Assembly: GCA_030432695.1 (NCBI GenBank)
Contig: JAUILN010000013.1
Location: forward strand, 277,025-341,024
DNA: 64,000 nucleotides
DNA from: a bacterium
GTDB lineage: Bacteria; Planctomycetota; UBA1135; UBA2386
Direction of reading: 5' to 3'
The notes beneath the pieces are model-generated. The model was not told the DNA's origin. It did not search any database and was given only the letters and a program-made list of their open reading frames with translations. The position numbers were made by a program, and so were the translations under genes. Position 1 is the first letter of the stretch. Every line of letters starts with the position of its first letter. Below, piece by piece: positions 1 to 8,503 of the stretch.

Positions 1-71
1 CGACGACCGCCGGCAGCAACCGCGCGTTCGCGGAAGGCCGGCCACCCCTCGAGACCCAAGGAGCGATCACG

Positions 72-515
72 ATGTCCGAATCCCAGATCACGTACCGACT
101 CATCCAGGACCTGTTGACCGAGGAGGTCGTCGAACGGACGACCCTGAAGTGCGTGTTCGTCTGCCCGGTGAGCGGCCAACGCGTGCCTGCGCAGGCCGAC
201 GTGCTGAAGGCCAACGAAGGCTCGGTGCTGACCAAGGCGAAGCACCGGCTCCGCGAGTCGATGGCGCGCTCGATGACCCGCTCGGTCTCGCAGGCCCTGC
301 GCTCGGTGCTCGGCAACAACGCCGTCGGCCGGATCGCGGGCGACGTCGGCAAGGACGCGGCGACCCGCGCGGCGAGCGGGCACGCGTTCTCGGCCGACGA
401 ACTCGAGAACGCCGCAGTGGCCGCGTTCGAGGCCAAGGCCAGGAGCCAGTTCGTCTGGGACGAGGCGCTCGGTGGCTTCCGGCACGTCCGGGCGGTGACC
501 TCCGCGGGGGCGTGA
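72..515 (+). CDS. conserved hypothetical protein, 147 aa
   Basis: I do not recognise the family. An unusually clear Shine-Dalgarno (AAGGAG, eight bases before the ATG) fixes the start. The protein has no signal peptide or membrane segment, so it is probably cytoplasmic. Residues 26-34 contain a Cys-x3-Cys pair (CVFVC) followed by Pro-Val-Ser-Gly, which could be half of a metal site but no second pair follows. The middle is basic and helical, rich in Arg, Ser and Ala, and the C-terminal third is acidic. It ends 128 bases before the aminopeptidase gene on the same strand, so it may or may not share its transcript. The ORF quality and the ribosome binding site make me fairly sure it is real; function is unknown. 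Confidence 0.7.
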   Translation: MSESQITYRLIQDLLTEEVVERTTLKCVFVCPVSGQRVPAQADVLKANEGSVLTKAKHRLRESMARSMTRSVSQALRSVLGNNAVGRIAGDVGKDAATRAASGHAFSADELENAAVAAFEAKARSQFVWDEALGGFRHVRAVTSAGA

Positions 516-643
516 CGGCTGCGGAGAGTCCGGTCGCGGCCCCTGGCCGTTCGGCTTCCCTCGCGCTTTCCTGCGCTCCGTGACTCTGGCACGATCGGGG
601 ACCAGGCGGGCGGCGACGTCCGCACCCCGCGACTCCGACCGTC

Positions 644-2227
644 ATGGCCCAGCCCTTCCCGACTGCCGTCCCCGTCTCCGATGCCGCCGCCGCCGCTTCC
701 GCGGGAGGGGCCCACGATGCCGTGGTGCTGGTGGCGCCCGATCCGAAGGCCGCGACGGCCGATCTGGCGCCGTGCCGGGAGGCGATCGAAGCTGCGGCCG
801 GGGTCGACGCCCGCTTCGCCAGTGGCGTGTCGCTGCTCGCCGCCGTGTCGGTCGCCGGTGGGCGGCTGGTGGTGGCGCCGACCGGTCCGTTGACCCGCGA
901 CCAGGACGACGTGCGGCGCTTCGCGACGGCCGCGGCGCAGGGCATGCGGCGGGCGCGGGATGCCGGGGCGCGCTCGCCCCTGCTGGTGATCGCGGGAATC
1001 CCCAACGACGCGCGGTTCGCGCACGCGGTGGAGGTCGCGGGGCTCGGTGCGCTCGGCGCGCTGTGGGAGCCGCTGGAGGCCCGCGAGGCGCTCGGTCAGC
1101 AGGAGTGCGAGCCGATCGAGTCGGTTGGCATCGCGGTGGCCGGCGGCAAGGTCTCCGCCGAGACCGCGCGCTGGATCACCGCGGTCGAGGCCGGCCGACG
1201 GTTGAGCCGCGACCTGGGTGGCACCGAGCCGGAGCGGATGGCGCCGCTGCGCTTCGCGGAGTACTGCGAGGAGGCGTTCGCGGGCTCGGCGGTGAAGGTG
1301 TCGATCCTCCGTGACCCGGCGGTGTTCCTTCGCGACTACCCGCTGGCCGCCGCGGTGGCGCGGGCCTCGATGCCGGTGCCGCGGCACCACCCGTGCATCG
1401 TGCGGCTCGAGTACGAGGGGGAGGGGCCGATCACCAAGACGGTGTTCCTGGCCGGCAAGGGCGTGACCTACGACACCGGCGGTGCCGACATCAAGGCCGG
1501 TGGGATCATGGCCGGCATGAGTCGCGACAAGGGTGGTGCCGCTTCGGTCGCCGGGTTGATGCATGCGATCGGCTCGCTGCAGCCGGCGGGCGTGCGGGTG
1601 GTCGCCGAGCTCGGCATGGTGCGCAACAGCATCGGCGCCGAGTGCTTCGTCTCCGACGAGATCATCAAGAGTCACGCGGGCGTGCGGGTGCGGATCGGCA
1701 ACACCGACGCCGAGGGCCGACTGGTGCTGGCCGACCTGCTGTCGCACCTGCGCGAGGAAGCGCAGACGGCCAAGAACCCGTGCGTGCTGTCGGTGGCGAC
1801 GCTGACCGGTCACTCGGCACGCGCGGTCGGCCCCTACAACATCGCGCTCGACAACGGGCCGGCGCGGGCCGCGGGCATCGCCGAGGCTCTGTCGGCAGCC
1901 GGCGACGCCTGGGGCGATCCGTTCGACGTGTCGCGGCTCCGGCCCGAGGACTTCGACTTCGTCGCGCCGAAGACCCGCGCCGACGACGTGTTCTCCTGCA
2001 ACTCGGCGCCGTCGACCGCGACCGCACGCGGCCACCAGTTCCCGATGGCGTTCCTGGCGATCGCCTCGGGCCTCGACCGCCATGGTCGCGATGGCGAACC
2101 TCCGATCCCGTTCACCCACTGCGACATCGGCGGCAGCTACTGCGAGAACATGGACTGGCAGCACGGTCGACCGACCGGGCGGCCGGTGGTCGGTCTGCTG
2201 ACCGGTCTGCTTGGAGGCGACGCGTGA
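644..2227 (+). CDS. M17 family leucyl aminopeptidase-like metallopeptidase
   Basis: A cytosolic di-metal aminopeptidase that removes N-terminal residues from peptides. The C-terminal catalytic domain carries the M17 signature: Lys272 and Asp277 in GKGVTYDTGG, then the RDKGGAA stretch, and Asn353-Thr-Asp-Ala-Glu-Gly-Arg359, the family's NTDAEGR box. The variant wording around the first motif (ADIKAGGIMAG) is closer to the NPEPL1-like branch than to E. coli PepA; that is my reading, not a tree. The N-terminal 200 residues are a less conserved alpha/beta domain, and total length (527 aa) is typical. No signal peptide. The stop codon overlaps the GTG of the next gene by four bases, so the two are translationally coupled. 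Confidence 0.88.
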   Translation: MAQPFPTAVPVSDAAAAASAGGAHDAVVLVAPDPKAATADLAPCREAIEAAAGVDARFASGVSLLAAVSVAGGRLVVAPTGPLTRDQDDVRRFATAAAQGMRRARDAGARSPLLVIAGIPNDARFAHAVEVAGLGALGALWEPLEAREALGQQECEPIESVGIAVAGGKVSAETARWITAVEAGRRLSRDLGGTEPERMAPLRFAEYCEEAFAGSAVKVSILRDPAVFLRDYPLAAAVARASMPVPRHHPCIVRLEYEGEGPITKTVFLAGKGVTYDTGGADIKAGGIMAGMSRDKGGAASVAGLMHAIGSLQPAGVRVVAELGMVRNSIGAECFVSDEIIKSHAGVRVRIGNTDAEGRLVLADLLSHLREEAQTAKNPCVLSVATLTGHSARAVGPYNIALDNGPARAAGIAEALSAAGDAWGDPFDVSRLRPEDFDFVAPKTRADDVFSCNSAPSTATARGHQFPMAFLAIASGLDRHGRDGEPPIPFTHCDIGGSYCENMDWQHGRPTGRPVVGLLTGLLGGDA

Positions 2228-3417
2228 GCCAGGGCCGTTCGCAGGTCTACGAGGTGGAAGGCGCGGGACGCTTCGACGCGCCGCGCACCGCCATCGGTTG
2301 GGGGGCGGTTTCCGAGGTCGGCGCGGCGCTGGAGCGGCTCGCCGCCGATTCGGTGTTGCTGGTGGCTGACCGAAGGGCCTACACGGCGTCGGGCGCCGAG
2401 GCGGCGTTGGCCGAGGCGTTGAGCGTCCGCCGGGTGCAGCGGATCGACGTCGACGGACCGAACCCGGATGCGGCCGCGATCGAGGTCGCGGTGGCGCGGT
2501 GCCGGGCGATGGAGCCCGACGTGGTGCTCGCGGTCGGTGGCGGTTCGGCGATCGATCTTGCGAAGGCGGTCGCCGGCTGCTGCGGGACCGACGCCGAGGT
2601 CGTCGACGTGCTGCGCGGGCAGGCCCCGATCGGTTCCGAGGTGCCGCCGTTGATCGCGGTGCCGACGACGGCGGGGACCGGCTCGGAGGCGACCCACTTC
2701 GCGGCGCTGTACGTCGAGGGACGCAAGGTCTCGTTGGCGCACCAGAAGCTGCGTCCGGCGTACGCGATCGTCGATCCGTCGTTGAGCCGTTCCGCGCCGC
2801 GGGAACTCCGGGCGGTCGCCGGCCTCGATGCCTTCGCCCAGGCGCTGGAGTCGGCGTGGGCGGTGGACGCCACCGAGCAGAGTCTCGCCGATTCGTGCCG
2901 GGCGCTCGAGCTGGCCGGTCCGCAGCTCGACGACGTGGTGCACGCGCCGTCGGCAGCCGCATTCGATGCGATGGCGCGCGCTGCGTTCCATGCCGGGCGA
3001 GCGATCGACGTGGCCAAGACCACGGCGGCGCACGCGCTGTCGTACTGGCTGACCGCGAAGCACGGCGTGCCGCACGGGCACGCCGTGGCGCTGTTCCTCG
3101 GCCCGATCCTGAGCTTCAACGCGCAGGTGTCGGCCCAGGACTGCGTCGATCCGCGTGGCGCCGAAGCGGTGAAGGCGCGGTTGGCCGCGGCCTGCAAGGC
3201 GATGAAGATCTCCAGCCCCGCGGCGCTCAGGGTGCGGTGGGACGCGTTCCTGCAGAGCCTGTCGATTCCGACCCGACTTTCGGAGGTCGGCGTGAAGACC
3301 GACGACGACCGGCAGGCGTTGGTCGAAGCGGTCAATCCGGAGCGCTTGTCGAACAACCCGCGGCGGCTCGACCGCGCGGCGCTGGAGCGGATCGTCGCCG
3401 AGGCGGACGGGCGTTGA
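2224..3417 (+). CDS. iron-containing alcohol dehydrogenase, phosphonoacetaldehyde-reductase-like
   Basis: A group III (Fe-type) alcohol dehydrogenase of 397 aa. The dinucleotide-binding motif GGGSAIDLAK lies near residue 105 and PTTAGTGSEAT near residue 146. The metal-binding region has the His in ALSYWLTAKHGVPHGHAVA around residues 275-290. Wording such as GSEATHFAALYVEG, KTTAAHALSY and HGVPHGHAVALFLG resembles the branch containing phosphonoacetaldehyde reductase (PhpC) and KdnB, rather than butanol dehydrogenases; substrate is therefore an inference. The GTG start sits on the TGA of the aminopeptidase gene (GTGA). A longer in-frame extension upstream would lie entirely inside that gene and is rejected. 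No phosphonate or KDO8N genes are nearby to support a specific pathway. Confidence 0.8.
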   Translation: MSQGRSQVYEVEGAGRFDAPRTAIGWGAVSEVGAALERLAADSVLLVADRRAYTASGAEAALAEALSVRRVQRIDVDGPNPDAAAIEVAVARCRAMEPDVVLAVGGGSAIDLAKAVAGCCGTDAEVVDVLRGQAPIGSEVPPLIAVPTTAGTGSEATHFAALYVEGRKVSLAHQKLRPAYAIVDPSLSRSAPRELRAVAGLDAFAQALESAWAVDATEQSLADSCRALELAGPQLDDVVHAPSAAAFDAMARAAFHAGRAIDVAKTTAAHALSYWLTAKHGVPHGHAVALFLGPILSFNAQVSAQDCVDPRGAEAVKARLAAACKAMKISSPAALRVRWDAFLQSLSIPTRLSEVGVKTDDDRQALVEAVNPERLSNNPRRLDRAALERIVAEADGR

Positions 3418-3430
3418 GCCGGGCGGCCCG

Positions 3431-4009
3431 ATGACCGAGATCCTGCTGGCCAGCGGCTCGCGCTATCGCAGGGAGCTGCTCGAGCGGCTGGGTCTGCCGT
3501 TCCACAGCGTGTCGCCCGACGTCGACGAGTCGGAGCTGCAGGCCTCGGGTCGACCGCCGCGGGAGATCGCGGCGCTGTTGGCCCGGGCCAAGGCCGACGC
3601 GGTCGCCGGTCGCGCGCCGGCGTCGTTGGTGATCGGCTCGGACCAGGTCTGCGCCCTCGACGACGAGGTGCTCGGCAAGCCCGGGTCGCGCGAGGCGAAC
3701 GTCGCGCAGCTGGTCCGGTTGTCCGGTCGTGCCCACCGGCTGTGGACCGCGGTCTGCGTGCAGCGTGGCGCCCAGCGCCGCGAGTTCGTGGTGGAGGCGG
3801 TGCTGACCATGCGCGCGCTGTCGCCCGAACGGCTGGCGCGCTACGTGGCGATGGACCAGGCCTGGGACTGTGCCGGCGGCTACAAGCTCGAGTCGGGCGG
3901 CATCGCGTTGTTCGAGCGGATCGACTGCGCCGACCACACCGCGATCCTCGGCCTGCCGCTGATGGAGCTGGCGCGGGTGCTGGAGGAGTTCGGGTTCCCG
4001 GTGTTCTGA
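3431..4009 (+). CDS. maf: Maf/YceF-type nucleotide pyrophosphatase
   Basis: A 192-aa Maf protein, a house-cleaning enzyme that hydrolyses non-canonical nucleoside triphosphates to the monophosphate. The N-terminal LASGSRYRRELLERLG box, the Ser-Pro-Asp-Val-Asp-Glu segment near residue 31, and SDQVCALDDEVLGKP near residue 76 are all present. The C-terminal block around Cys-Ala-Gly-Gly-Tyr-Lys-Leu-Glu-Ser and GLPLMEL matches the YceF (7-methyl-GTP pyrophosphatase) subgroup, better than the dTTP/UTP subgroup. The gene begins 13 bases after the dehydrogenase, so the three genes from 644 probably form one operon. It faces the next gene tail to tail. Confidence 0.9.
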   Translation: MTEILLASGSRYRRELLERLGLPFHSVSPDVDESELQASGRPPREIAALLARAKADAVAGRAPASLVIGSDQVCALDDEVLGKPGSREANVAQLVRLSGRAHRLWTAVCVQRGAQRREFVVEAVLTMRALSPERLARYVAMDQAWDCAGGYKLESGGIALFERIDCADHTAILGLPLMELARVLEEFGFPVF

Positions 4010-4047
4010 AGGCAGTCCGTCGGGGCCGTCGTCCGGACGAGGCTGCT

Positions 4048-4731
4048 TCAGTCGACGAGCAGCAGGAGCAGCAGTCCGCTACCCACGTAGACGATCAGCC
4101 CCCAGAGCACGCCCTTGGCGATGCGGCAGCCGGTGAACACGCTGAGCCCGATGCCTGCGACGATCGCCTCCCACAGGAAGAAGGCGTCGGTGAGCCGCGC
4201 CAGGTGATGCAGGGTGCTGTGCGGTGCGGACTTCGTGAGAGCAGCCAGTCCCAGGTGGCAGCCCTGCGGATCGTTCGTGATGCCGATGAGCAGGCCGGAG
4301 ACCGCGGTGTCCAGCGCGCCGATGACTCCCACATACCAGACCAGCGACCAGTAGCGCCCGAAGGACTGCGATCCCCCGAGGACGCGATGGCCCACCAGGA
4401 GCAGCAGCGTCGCATACATCAACTTCCCGAGCAGCGCGCTGACGATCGTCAGGCTGCGGATCGTGTTCCGGCTGGACCCGATGCGCCGTTCCAGGAGCCG
4501 GTCCGCTTCCTCCGGGTTCAACCGGCCTTCGGCGACGTCGGCCGCGTACAGGGCTTCGAGGCGCTCGTTGACGAACTCGGTCATGGTGTCGCCTGCGAGG
4601 ACGTCGAACAGGACTCCGCAGAGCACCATGAACAGGCAGGGCACCAGCCAGCCGCCTTCATGCAGCACAGCGCGCATGGCGTGGACGGGCCTGAAGAATA
4701 CGTCGAGGATGCGGGCGACGGAGTTCAGCAT
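4048..4731 (-). CDS. YIP1-like multi-pass membrane protein
   Basis: A 227-aa integral membrane protein. After a short amphipathic N-terminus (residues 1-20, with Phe-Phe-Arg-Pro) there is a first membrane segment near residues 28-48, a soluble acidic stretch of about 45 residues (Glu-Arg-Leu-Glu-Ala-Leu...), then four further hydrophobic segments up to the C-terminus, which ends in a run of Leu. This layout and the FxRP start resemble the YIP1 family (Pfam Yip1) of bacterial membrane proteins of unclear function. The ATG at 4731 is chosen because upstream codons in this frame read through intergenic sequence with no ribosome binding site. The gene stands alone, tail to tail with maf. Confidence 0.7.
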   Translation of the reverse strand: MLNSVARILDVFFRPVHAMRAVLHEGGWLVPCLFMVLCGVLFDVLAGDTMTEFVNERLEALYAADVAEGRLNPEEADRLLERRIGSSRNTIRSLTIVSALLGKLMYATLLLLVGHRVLGGSQSFGRYWSLVWYVGVIGALDTAVSGLLIGITNDPQGCHLGLAALTKSAPHSTLHHLARLTDAFFLWEAIVAGIGLSVFTGCRIAKGVLWGLIVYVGSGLLLLLLVD

Positions 4732-5057
4732 GGTGGAGCGAGCCCCTGTCGGAGGGCGTGCGGTCGGAGGCTGGCACCGACCACGCCACCGATGATGCCC
4801 GGCGGAGTCCACAGCCTGACATGCCTGGCCCTGTTCCCGTTCCCACTCGGGGAATTCGCGGTCGGCTGGCGGTCCTCGGAGGCCGGGTGCGGCCTGGGGA
4901 GATCCCGTTCCCCATGGAAGAGGAACCGTCCGTCCGAGGCATCGCGTCGGACGACCCTCGCCCCGGTCACGCGTGCGGTCGCTTCGCGGCGGCGCGACTG
5001 CGCCGCAAATCTGTCGTAGTTGGTGCCTGGCACCAACTACGACAGATTCTGGTGGGC
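4732..5057. other. non-coding interval holding a palindromic element
   Basis: No credible gene is visible in these 326 bases. Open frames exist on both strands but are Arg/Pro-rich and lack ribosome binding sites. The right-hand 50 bases hold a perfect palindrome, described separately; the rest presumably carries the promoter of the YIP1-like gene and possibly eroded repeat sequence. Confidence 0.5.
5008..5048. repeat. perfect 41-nt palindrome, REP-like element (copy 1)
   Basis: Two 20-base arms, each the exact reverse complement of the other, flank one central T. The left arm begins AATCTGTCGTAG and the core reads GGTGCCTGGCACC. A diverged copy with the same centre and right arm lies at 56754-56794. 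The repeat sits ten bases beyond the folE stop codon, so in RNA it would form a very strong hairpin at the end of the folE message. The GGTGCC-N-GGCACC core is the kind of extragenic palindrome often mobilised by RAYT (IS200-like) transposases; no such transposase is in this window. Confidence 0.85.
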
Positions 5058-5759
5058 TCAGCCGCGGCTGATCATCGCCAGGAACTCCCGTCGGGTCGCC
5101 GGGTCGTCGCGGAACGCGCCGGTCATGCGGCTGGTGGCGGTCAGGCTGCCGGGCTTGCTCACGCCGCGGGTGGTCATGCAGAAGTGCTCGGCTTCGATCA
5201 CCACCGCCACGCCCTTGGGCGCCAGCCAGCGGTCGATCGCGTCGGCGATCTGCACGGTGAGCTTCTCCTGGATCTGCAGGCGCTTGGCGTAGACCTCGAC
5301 GAGCCGGGCGATCTTCGACAGGCCGACGACGCGCTTGTCCGGCAGGTAGGCGACGTGGGCGCGGCCGAGGAACGGCACCATGTGGTGCTCGCAGTGCGAC
5401 TCGAGGCGGATGTCGCGGACCGTGACCATCTCGTCGTAGCCTTCGATCTCCTCGAAGGTCTTGGCGAGGATCTCCTCGGGGTCCTGGTCGTAGCCCTTGA
5501 AGAACTCGCGGTAGGCGCGGACCACGCGGGCCGGGGTCTCCTGGACGCCTTCGCGGTCGGGGTCGTCGCCGGCCCACGCGATCAGGGTGCGGACCGCGGC
5601 TTCGGCCTCTTCGCGGGTCGGCCGCGGCCGACCCGTGACCGTTCTTGCCGATTCGGACGGCGCTGCCGGTTCGGATGGGGCGGTGAGCCGGGTCCGGCCA
5701 CGGGAGAGTCCGTTGGCCTCGGAACGCTTCTCGGTGGGAGTGGGATCGGTCTCGGTCAC
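5058..5759 (-). CDS. folE: GTP cyclohydrolase I
   Basis: Converts GTP to 7,8-dihydroneopterin triphosphate, the first step of tetrahydrofolate synthesis. The zinc ligands are visible as Cys and His in [10 protein letters not shown] (about residues 118-126) and Cys in [10 protein letters not shown] (about residue 190). The following [13 protein letters not shown] and a C-terminal arm RREFLAMI are standard. The core begins about residue 45; the first 40 residues are Pro/Ser/Thr-rich and unlike the family, a disordered extension. I chose the GTG at 5759 (AGAGAG just upstream); an ATG at 5798 would add 13 residues. It is divergent from cysS, with 207 bases between, and ends ten bases before the 41-nt palindrome. 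Confidence 0.93.
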   Translation of the reverse strand: MTETDPTPTEKRSEANGLSRGRTRLTAPSEPAAPSESARTVTGRPRPTREEAEAAVRTLIAWAGDDPDREGVQETPARVVRAYREFFKGYDQDPEEILAKTFEEIEGYDEMVTVRDIRLESHCEHHMVPFLGRAHVAYLPDKRVVGLSKIARLVEVYAKRLQIQEKLTVQIADAIDRWLAPKGVAVVIEAEHFCMTTRGVSKPGSLTATSRMTGAFRDDPATRREFLAMISRG

Positions 5760-5966
5760 GGCTCTCTGGGCCCTGCTGGCCGGGGGCGCGGGATGCATGC
5801 CCTGCGGCTTCGCGACCTGGGTAGGCGCGGATGCGCGCGGAGGCAACCGGGCGAGTCTAAGCCGGCGTGCCGGGGAATGCGACCGCAGGCAGGTCGGCTG
5901 CCGCGGGCCGGCCGGTCCCGTGGGTCGATCCGGGTGCGGGCGGCCGATACGCTCCGCGGCTCGCCG

Positions 5967-7583
5967 ATGAACATCCAGGTCCACGACACCCTCACCCGCC
6001 AGAAGCGCCCCCTCGAGCCGGTCGAGCCCGGCCAGGTCCGGCTCTACGCCTGTGGTCCGACCGTCTACAGCGACTGCCACATCGGCCACCTGATGGGGCC
6101 GGTGCTGTTCGACGCGGTGGCGCGCTGGCTGCAGGCGCGCGGCTTCGCGGTCCGCTTCGTCAACAACATCACCGACATCGACGACAAGATCATCAGGCGG
6201 GCCGCAGAGACCGGCGAGACCTGGCAGGCGGTCGCCGAGCGTTACACGGCGCAGTACTTCGAGTTCCTGCAGCAGCTGGGCGTGACCACGATCACCGACC
6301 ACCCGCGCTGCACCGAGTACGTCGAGCAGATGGTCGCGTTCATCGCCAAGCTGGTGGAGGCCGACCGCGCCTACGTGGCTGGCGACGGCGTCTACTACGA
6401 CTGCGCCAAGCAGGACGGTTACGGCAAGCTGTCGGGGCGGCGCCTGGAGGACATGCTCGAGGGCGCGCGGATCGGCGCGGTCGAGGGATTGCGGCAGCCC
6501 GCCGACTTCGCGCTGTGGAAGTTCGCGAAGCCGGGCGAGCCGAGCTGGCCGAGTCCCTGGGGTGACGGTCGGCCCGGCTGGCACGTCGAGTGCTCGGTGA
6601 TGGCGCGCGAGCTGCTCGGCGAGAAGTTCGACCTGCACGGCGGTGGCGACGACCTGAAGTTCCCGCACCACGAGAACGAGATCGCCCAGAGCGAGGCCTA
6701 CGGCGACGCCTTCGCCTGCCAGTGGATGCACCACGGCCTGGCGCAGTACGGCGGCAAGAAGATCGCCAAGAGCGATCCCCGGATGAAGGATCCGGAGTTC
6801 AGCAAGCAGTTCAACGCGCGTTACCTGGTCGACACCTACGGGGCGCCGGCGGTGCGGCTGTTCCTGCTGCGCGGCCACTACCGGCGGCCGATCGATTTCG
6901 AGCCGACCAACGTCGCGGCGGCGAAGACCGGGTTGGTGCGCCTGCTCGAGCGGCTCGGCCCGCTGGCCGAGGAGGCCAGTTCTCCGCCGCTCACGGAGAT
7001 CCTCGGTCGTGCCCTGCCCGACGACCTGGCGACGGCGCGCGATCGGTTCGCCGCCGCGATGGACGACGACTTCAACACCGGCGAGGCGATCGCCCAGCTG
7101 TTCGTGCTGCAGAATGCGGCCGCCAAGGCGGGCGCCGACGCGGTCCGCTCCGACCTGGCGTGGACCCTGCTCCGTGACCTGGGTCGACTCCTCGGCCTCT
7201 TCCGACCCGGCGATCTCGAGCAGCTCAAGGGTGGTGCGGTCGACGAGCGGGCCGGAGCGGTGGTCGGATTGGTGTTGCGGCTGCGAGCCGAGGCCCGCGC
7301 CGCCAAGGACTTCGCCACCGCCGACCGACTGCGCGACGCGCTGCAGACCGCCGGCGTCGAGGTGCACGACGCCGGCGAGGCGACCGACTTCGAGCTCCCT
7401 GGCGGTGAGCGTGCCGCAGAGACCGTCCTCGATGCGGTGCTGCCGGCGCTGGTCGAACTGCGGCGCGAGGCGCGGGCGGCCAAGGACTTCGCCCGTTCCG
7501 ACGCGCTCCGCGACGGGCTGGCGGAGGCCGGCGTGCTCCTGAAGGACGCGCCCGACGGCTCGGTGAGCTGGCAGTTCGCGTGA
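5967..7583 (+). CDS. cysS: cysteinyl-tRNA synthetase with duplicated C-terminal module
   Basis: Charges tRNA-Cys with cysteine in the cytoplasm. Seen directly: zinc ligand Cys29 in YACGPTVY, the HIGH motif at 38-41, zinc ligand Cys209 in [19 protein letters not shown], and the KMSKS equivalent KIAKS at 265-269. At 538 aa it is about 70 residues longer than usual. The excess is a second copy of the C-terminal helical module: residues about 431-475 and 490-535 both contain EARAAKDFA followed by D-x-LRD-x-L and an AGV turn. The ATG at 5967 immediately precedes the conserved [12 protein letters not shown] start; upstream frame extension is intergenic. It is followed after 61 bases by a lipoprotein gene on the same strand. 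Confidence 0.95.
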   Translation: MNIQVHDTLTRQKRPLEPVEPGQVRLYACGPTVYSDCHIGHLMGPVLFDAVARWLQARGFAVRFVNNITDIDDKIIRRAAETGETWQAVAERYTAQYFEFLQQLGVTTITDHPRCTEYVEQMVAFIAKLVEADRAYVAGDGVYYDCAKQDGYGKLSGRRLEDMLEGARIGAVEGLRQPADFALWKFAKPGEPSWPSPWGDGRPGWHVECSVMARELLGEKFDLHGGGDDLKFPHHENEIAQSEAYGDAFACQWMHHGLAQYGGKKIAKSDPRMKDPEFSKQFNARYLVDTYGAPAVRLFLLRGHYRRPIDFEPTNVAAAKTGLVRLLERLGPLAEEASSPPLTEILGRALPDDLATARDRFAAAMDDDFNTGEAIAQLFVLQNAAAKAGADAVRSDLAWTLLRDLGRLLGLFRPGDLEQLKGGAVDERAGAVVGLVLRLRAEARAAKDFATADRLRDALQTAGVEVHDAGEATDFELPGGERAAETVLDAVLPALVELRREARAAKDFARSDALRDGLAEAGVLLKDAPDGSVSWQFA

Positions 7584-7644
7584 CGCCCGCCGGAGCGCGA
7601 CCGCGCCGTTGCGCCGCCTTGCCCCGGGTGGTGGACTGTTCGCC

Positions 7645-8445
7645 ATGGACGAGCGACGTGGCGTCTGGTGCGGTGTGCTGCTGTGGGTGGTGTTCTTGAC
7701 CGGCTGCGCCGGCCCGACCAGCCGGATCGATCGATCGGCCGAGTCGGAGCAGGCGGAGCCGCGCTCCAGCGCCACCGTTCCGACCGACTGGGAGAGCTTC
7801 GGCCACAGCGTCCAGGGCCGCCCCTTGCGCCAGCGATCGATCGGCCGTGGCCCGCGGCGCGCGCTGTGGATCGGTGGCATCCACGGCGACGAGGTCGAGG
7901 GCATGGTGGCCACCGAGGAGTTGCCGAGCGCCTTCGCCGCGGTGCCCGGCCTGGGCGACCGGGTCACGCTCACGATCGTCGAGGACGTGAATCCCGACGG
8001 CCGCGCCGCCCGCCGCCGGGGCAACTCCCGTGGCGTCGACCTCAACCGCAACTACCCGGCGGAGAACTACCGGGCCGGTGGCTCGCGGGGGCCGATGGCG
8101 CTCAGCGAACCCGAGGCGAGAGCGCTGTACGAGCTGCTCGGTGAACTCCAGCCCGACGTGGTGCTGGTGGCCCACTCCTGGGGTCGCAAGCCGACCGGTC
8201 CCGCCGCGTTCGTCAACTTCGACGGCCCGGCCGAGGCGCTGGCGGAGCGCTTCTCCGAGCTGAGCGGCATGCCGGTGGTGCCCTCGACCAACATCCACGG
8301 CACGCCCGGCTCGCTCGGCTCCCTGGTCGGCATCGACCGCGGCATCCCGATCCTGACGATCGAGTGGGAGAAGGGCACCGATCCCATCGACTGCTGGCAG
8401 GCGACCTCGCGGGCGATCCTCGCGGTGATCGCCGGCGAGGGGTGA
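7645..8445 (+). CDS. M14-family (MpaA-like) metallocarboxypeptidase lipoprotein
   Basis: A 266-aa exported protein. The first 25 residues are a hydrophobic signal ending in a lipobox (LTGC), so it should be lipid-anchored outside the cytoplasmic membrane. The mature part shows M14 zinc-peptidase features: His and Glu in [10 protein letters not shown] (about residues 77-86), NPDG, DLNRNYP (about 131-137, substrate-binding Asn-Arg), a His in VLVAHSWG and a Glu in TIEWEKG (about 240) as catalytic base. The closest known group is murein tripeptide amidase MpaA and related peptidases, suggesting cell-wall peptide or secreted peptide trimming; the exact substrate is not inferable. The ATG at 7645 is preferred over an upstream TTG because it opens a clean signal peptide. 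Confidence 0.8.
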   Translation: MDERRGVWCGVLLWVVFLTGCAGPTSRIDRSAESEQAEPRSSATVPTDWESFGHSVQGRPLRQRSIGRGPRRALWIGGIHGDEVEGMVATEELPSAFAAVPGLGDRVTLTIVEDVNPDGRAARRRGNSRGVDLNRNYPAENYRAGGSRGPMALSEPEARALYELLGELQPDVVLVAHSWGRKPTGPAAFVNFDGPAEALAERFSELSGMPVVPSTNIHGTPGSLGSLVGIDRGIPILTIEWEKGTDPIDCWQATSRAILAVIAGEG

Positions 8446-8503
8446 TCCGCCCGAACCGCGCTCCGGGCGGTGACGTCCCGCGGCGATCCGCTACCGTGAC
8501 GAC

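Noticed and set aside
4010-4047. Bidirectional terminator between maf and the YIP1-like gene
   Set aside because: Only a 12-base self-complementary core (TCGTCCGGACGA) is perfect and there is no T run on either side.
4758-5966. N-terminal extension of the cysS reading frame by about 400 codons
   Set aside because: The extension runs across the palindrome and antisense to folE, has no homology, and the conserved synthetase start is the ATG at 5967.
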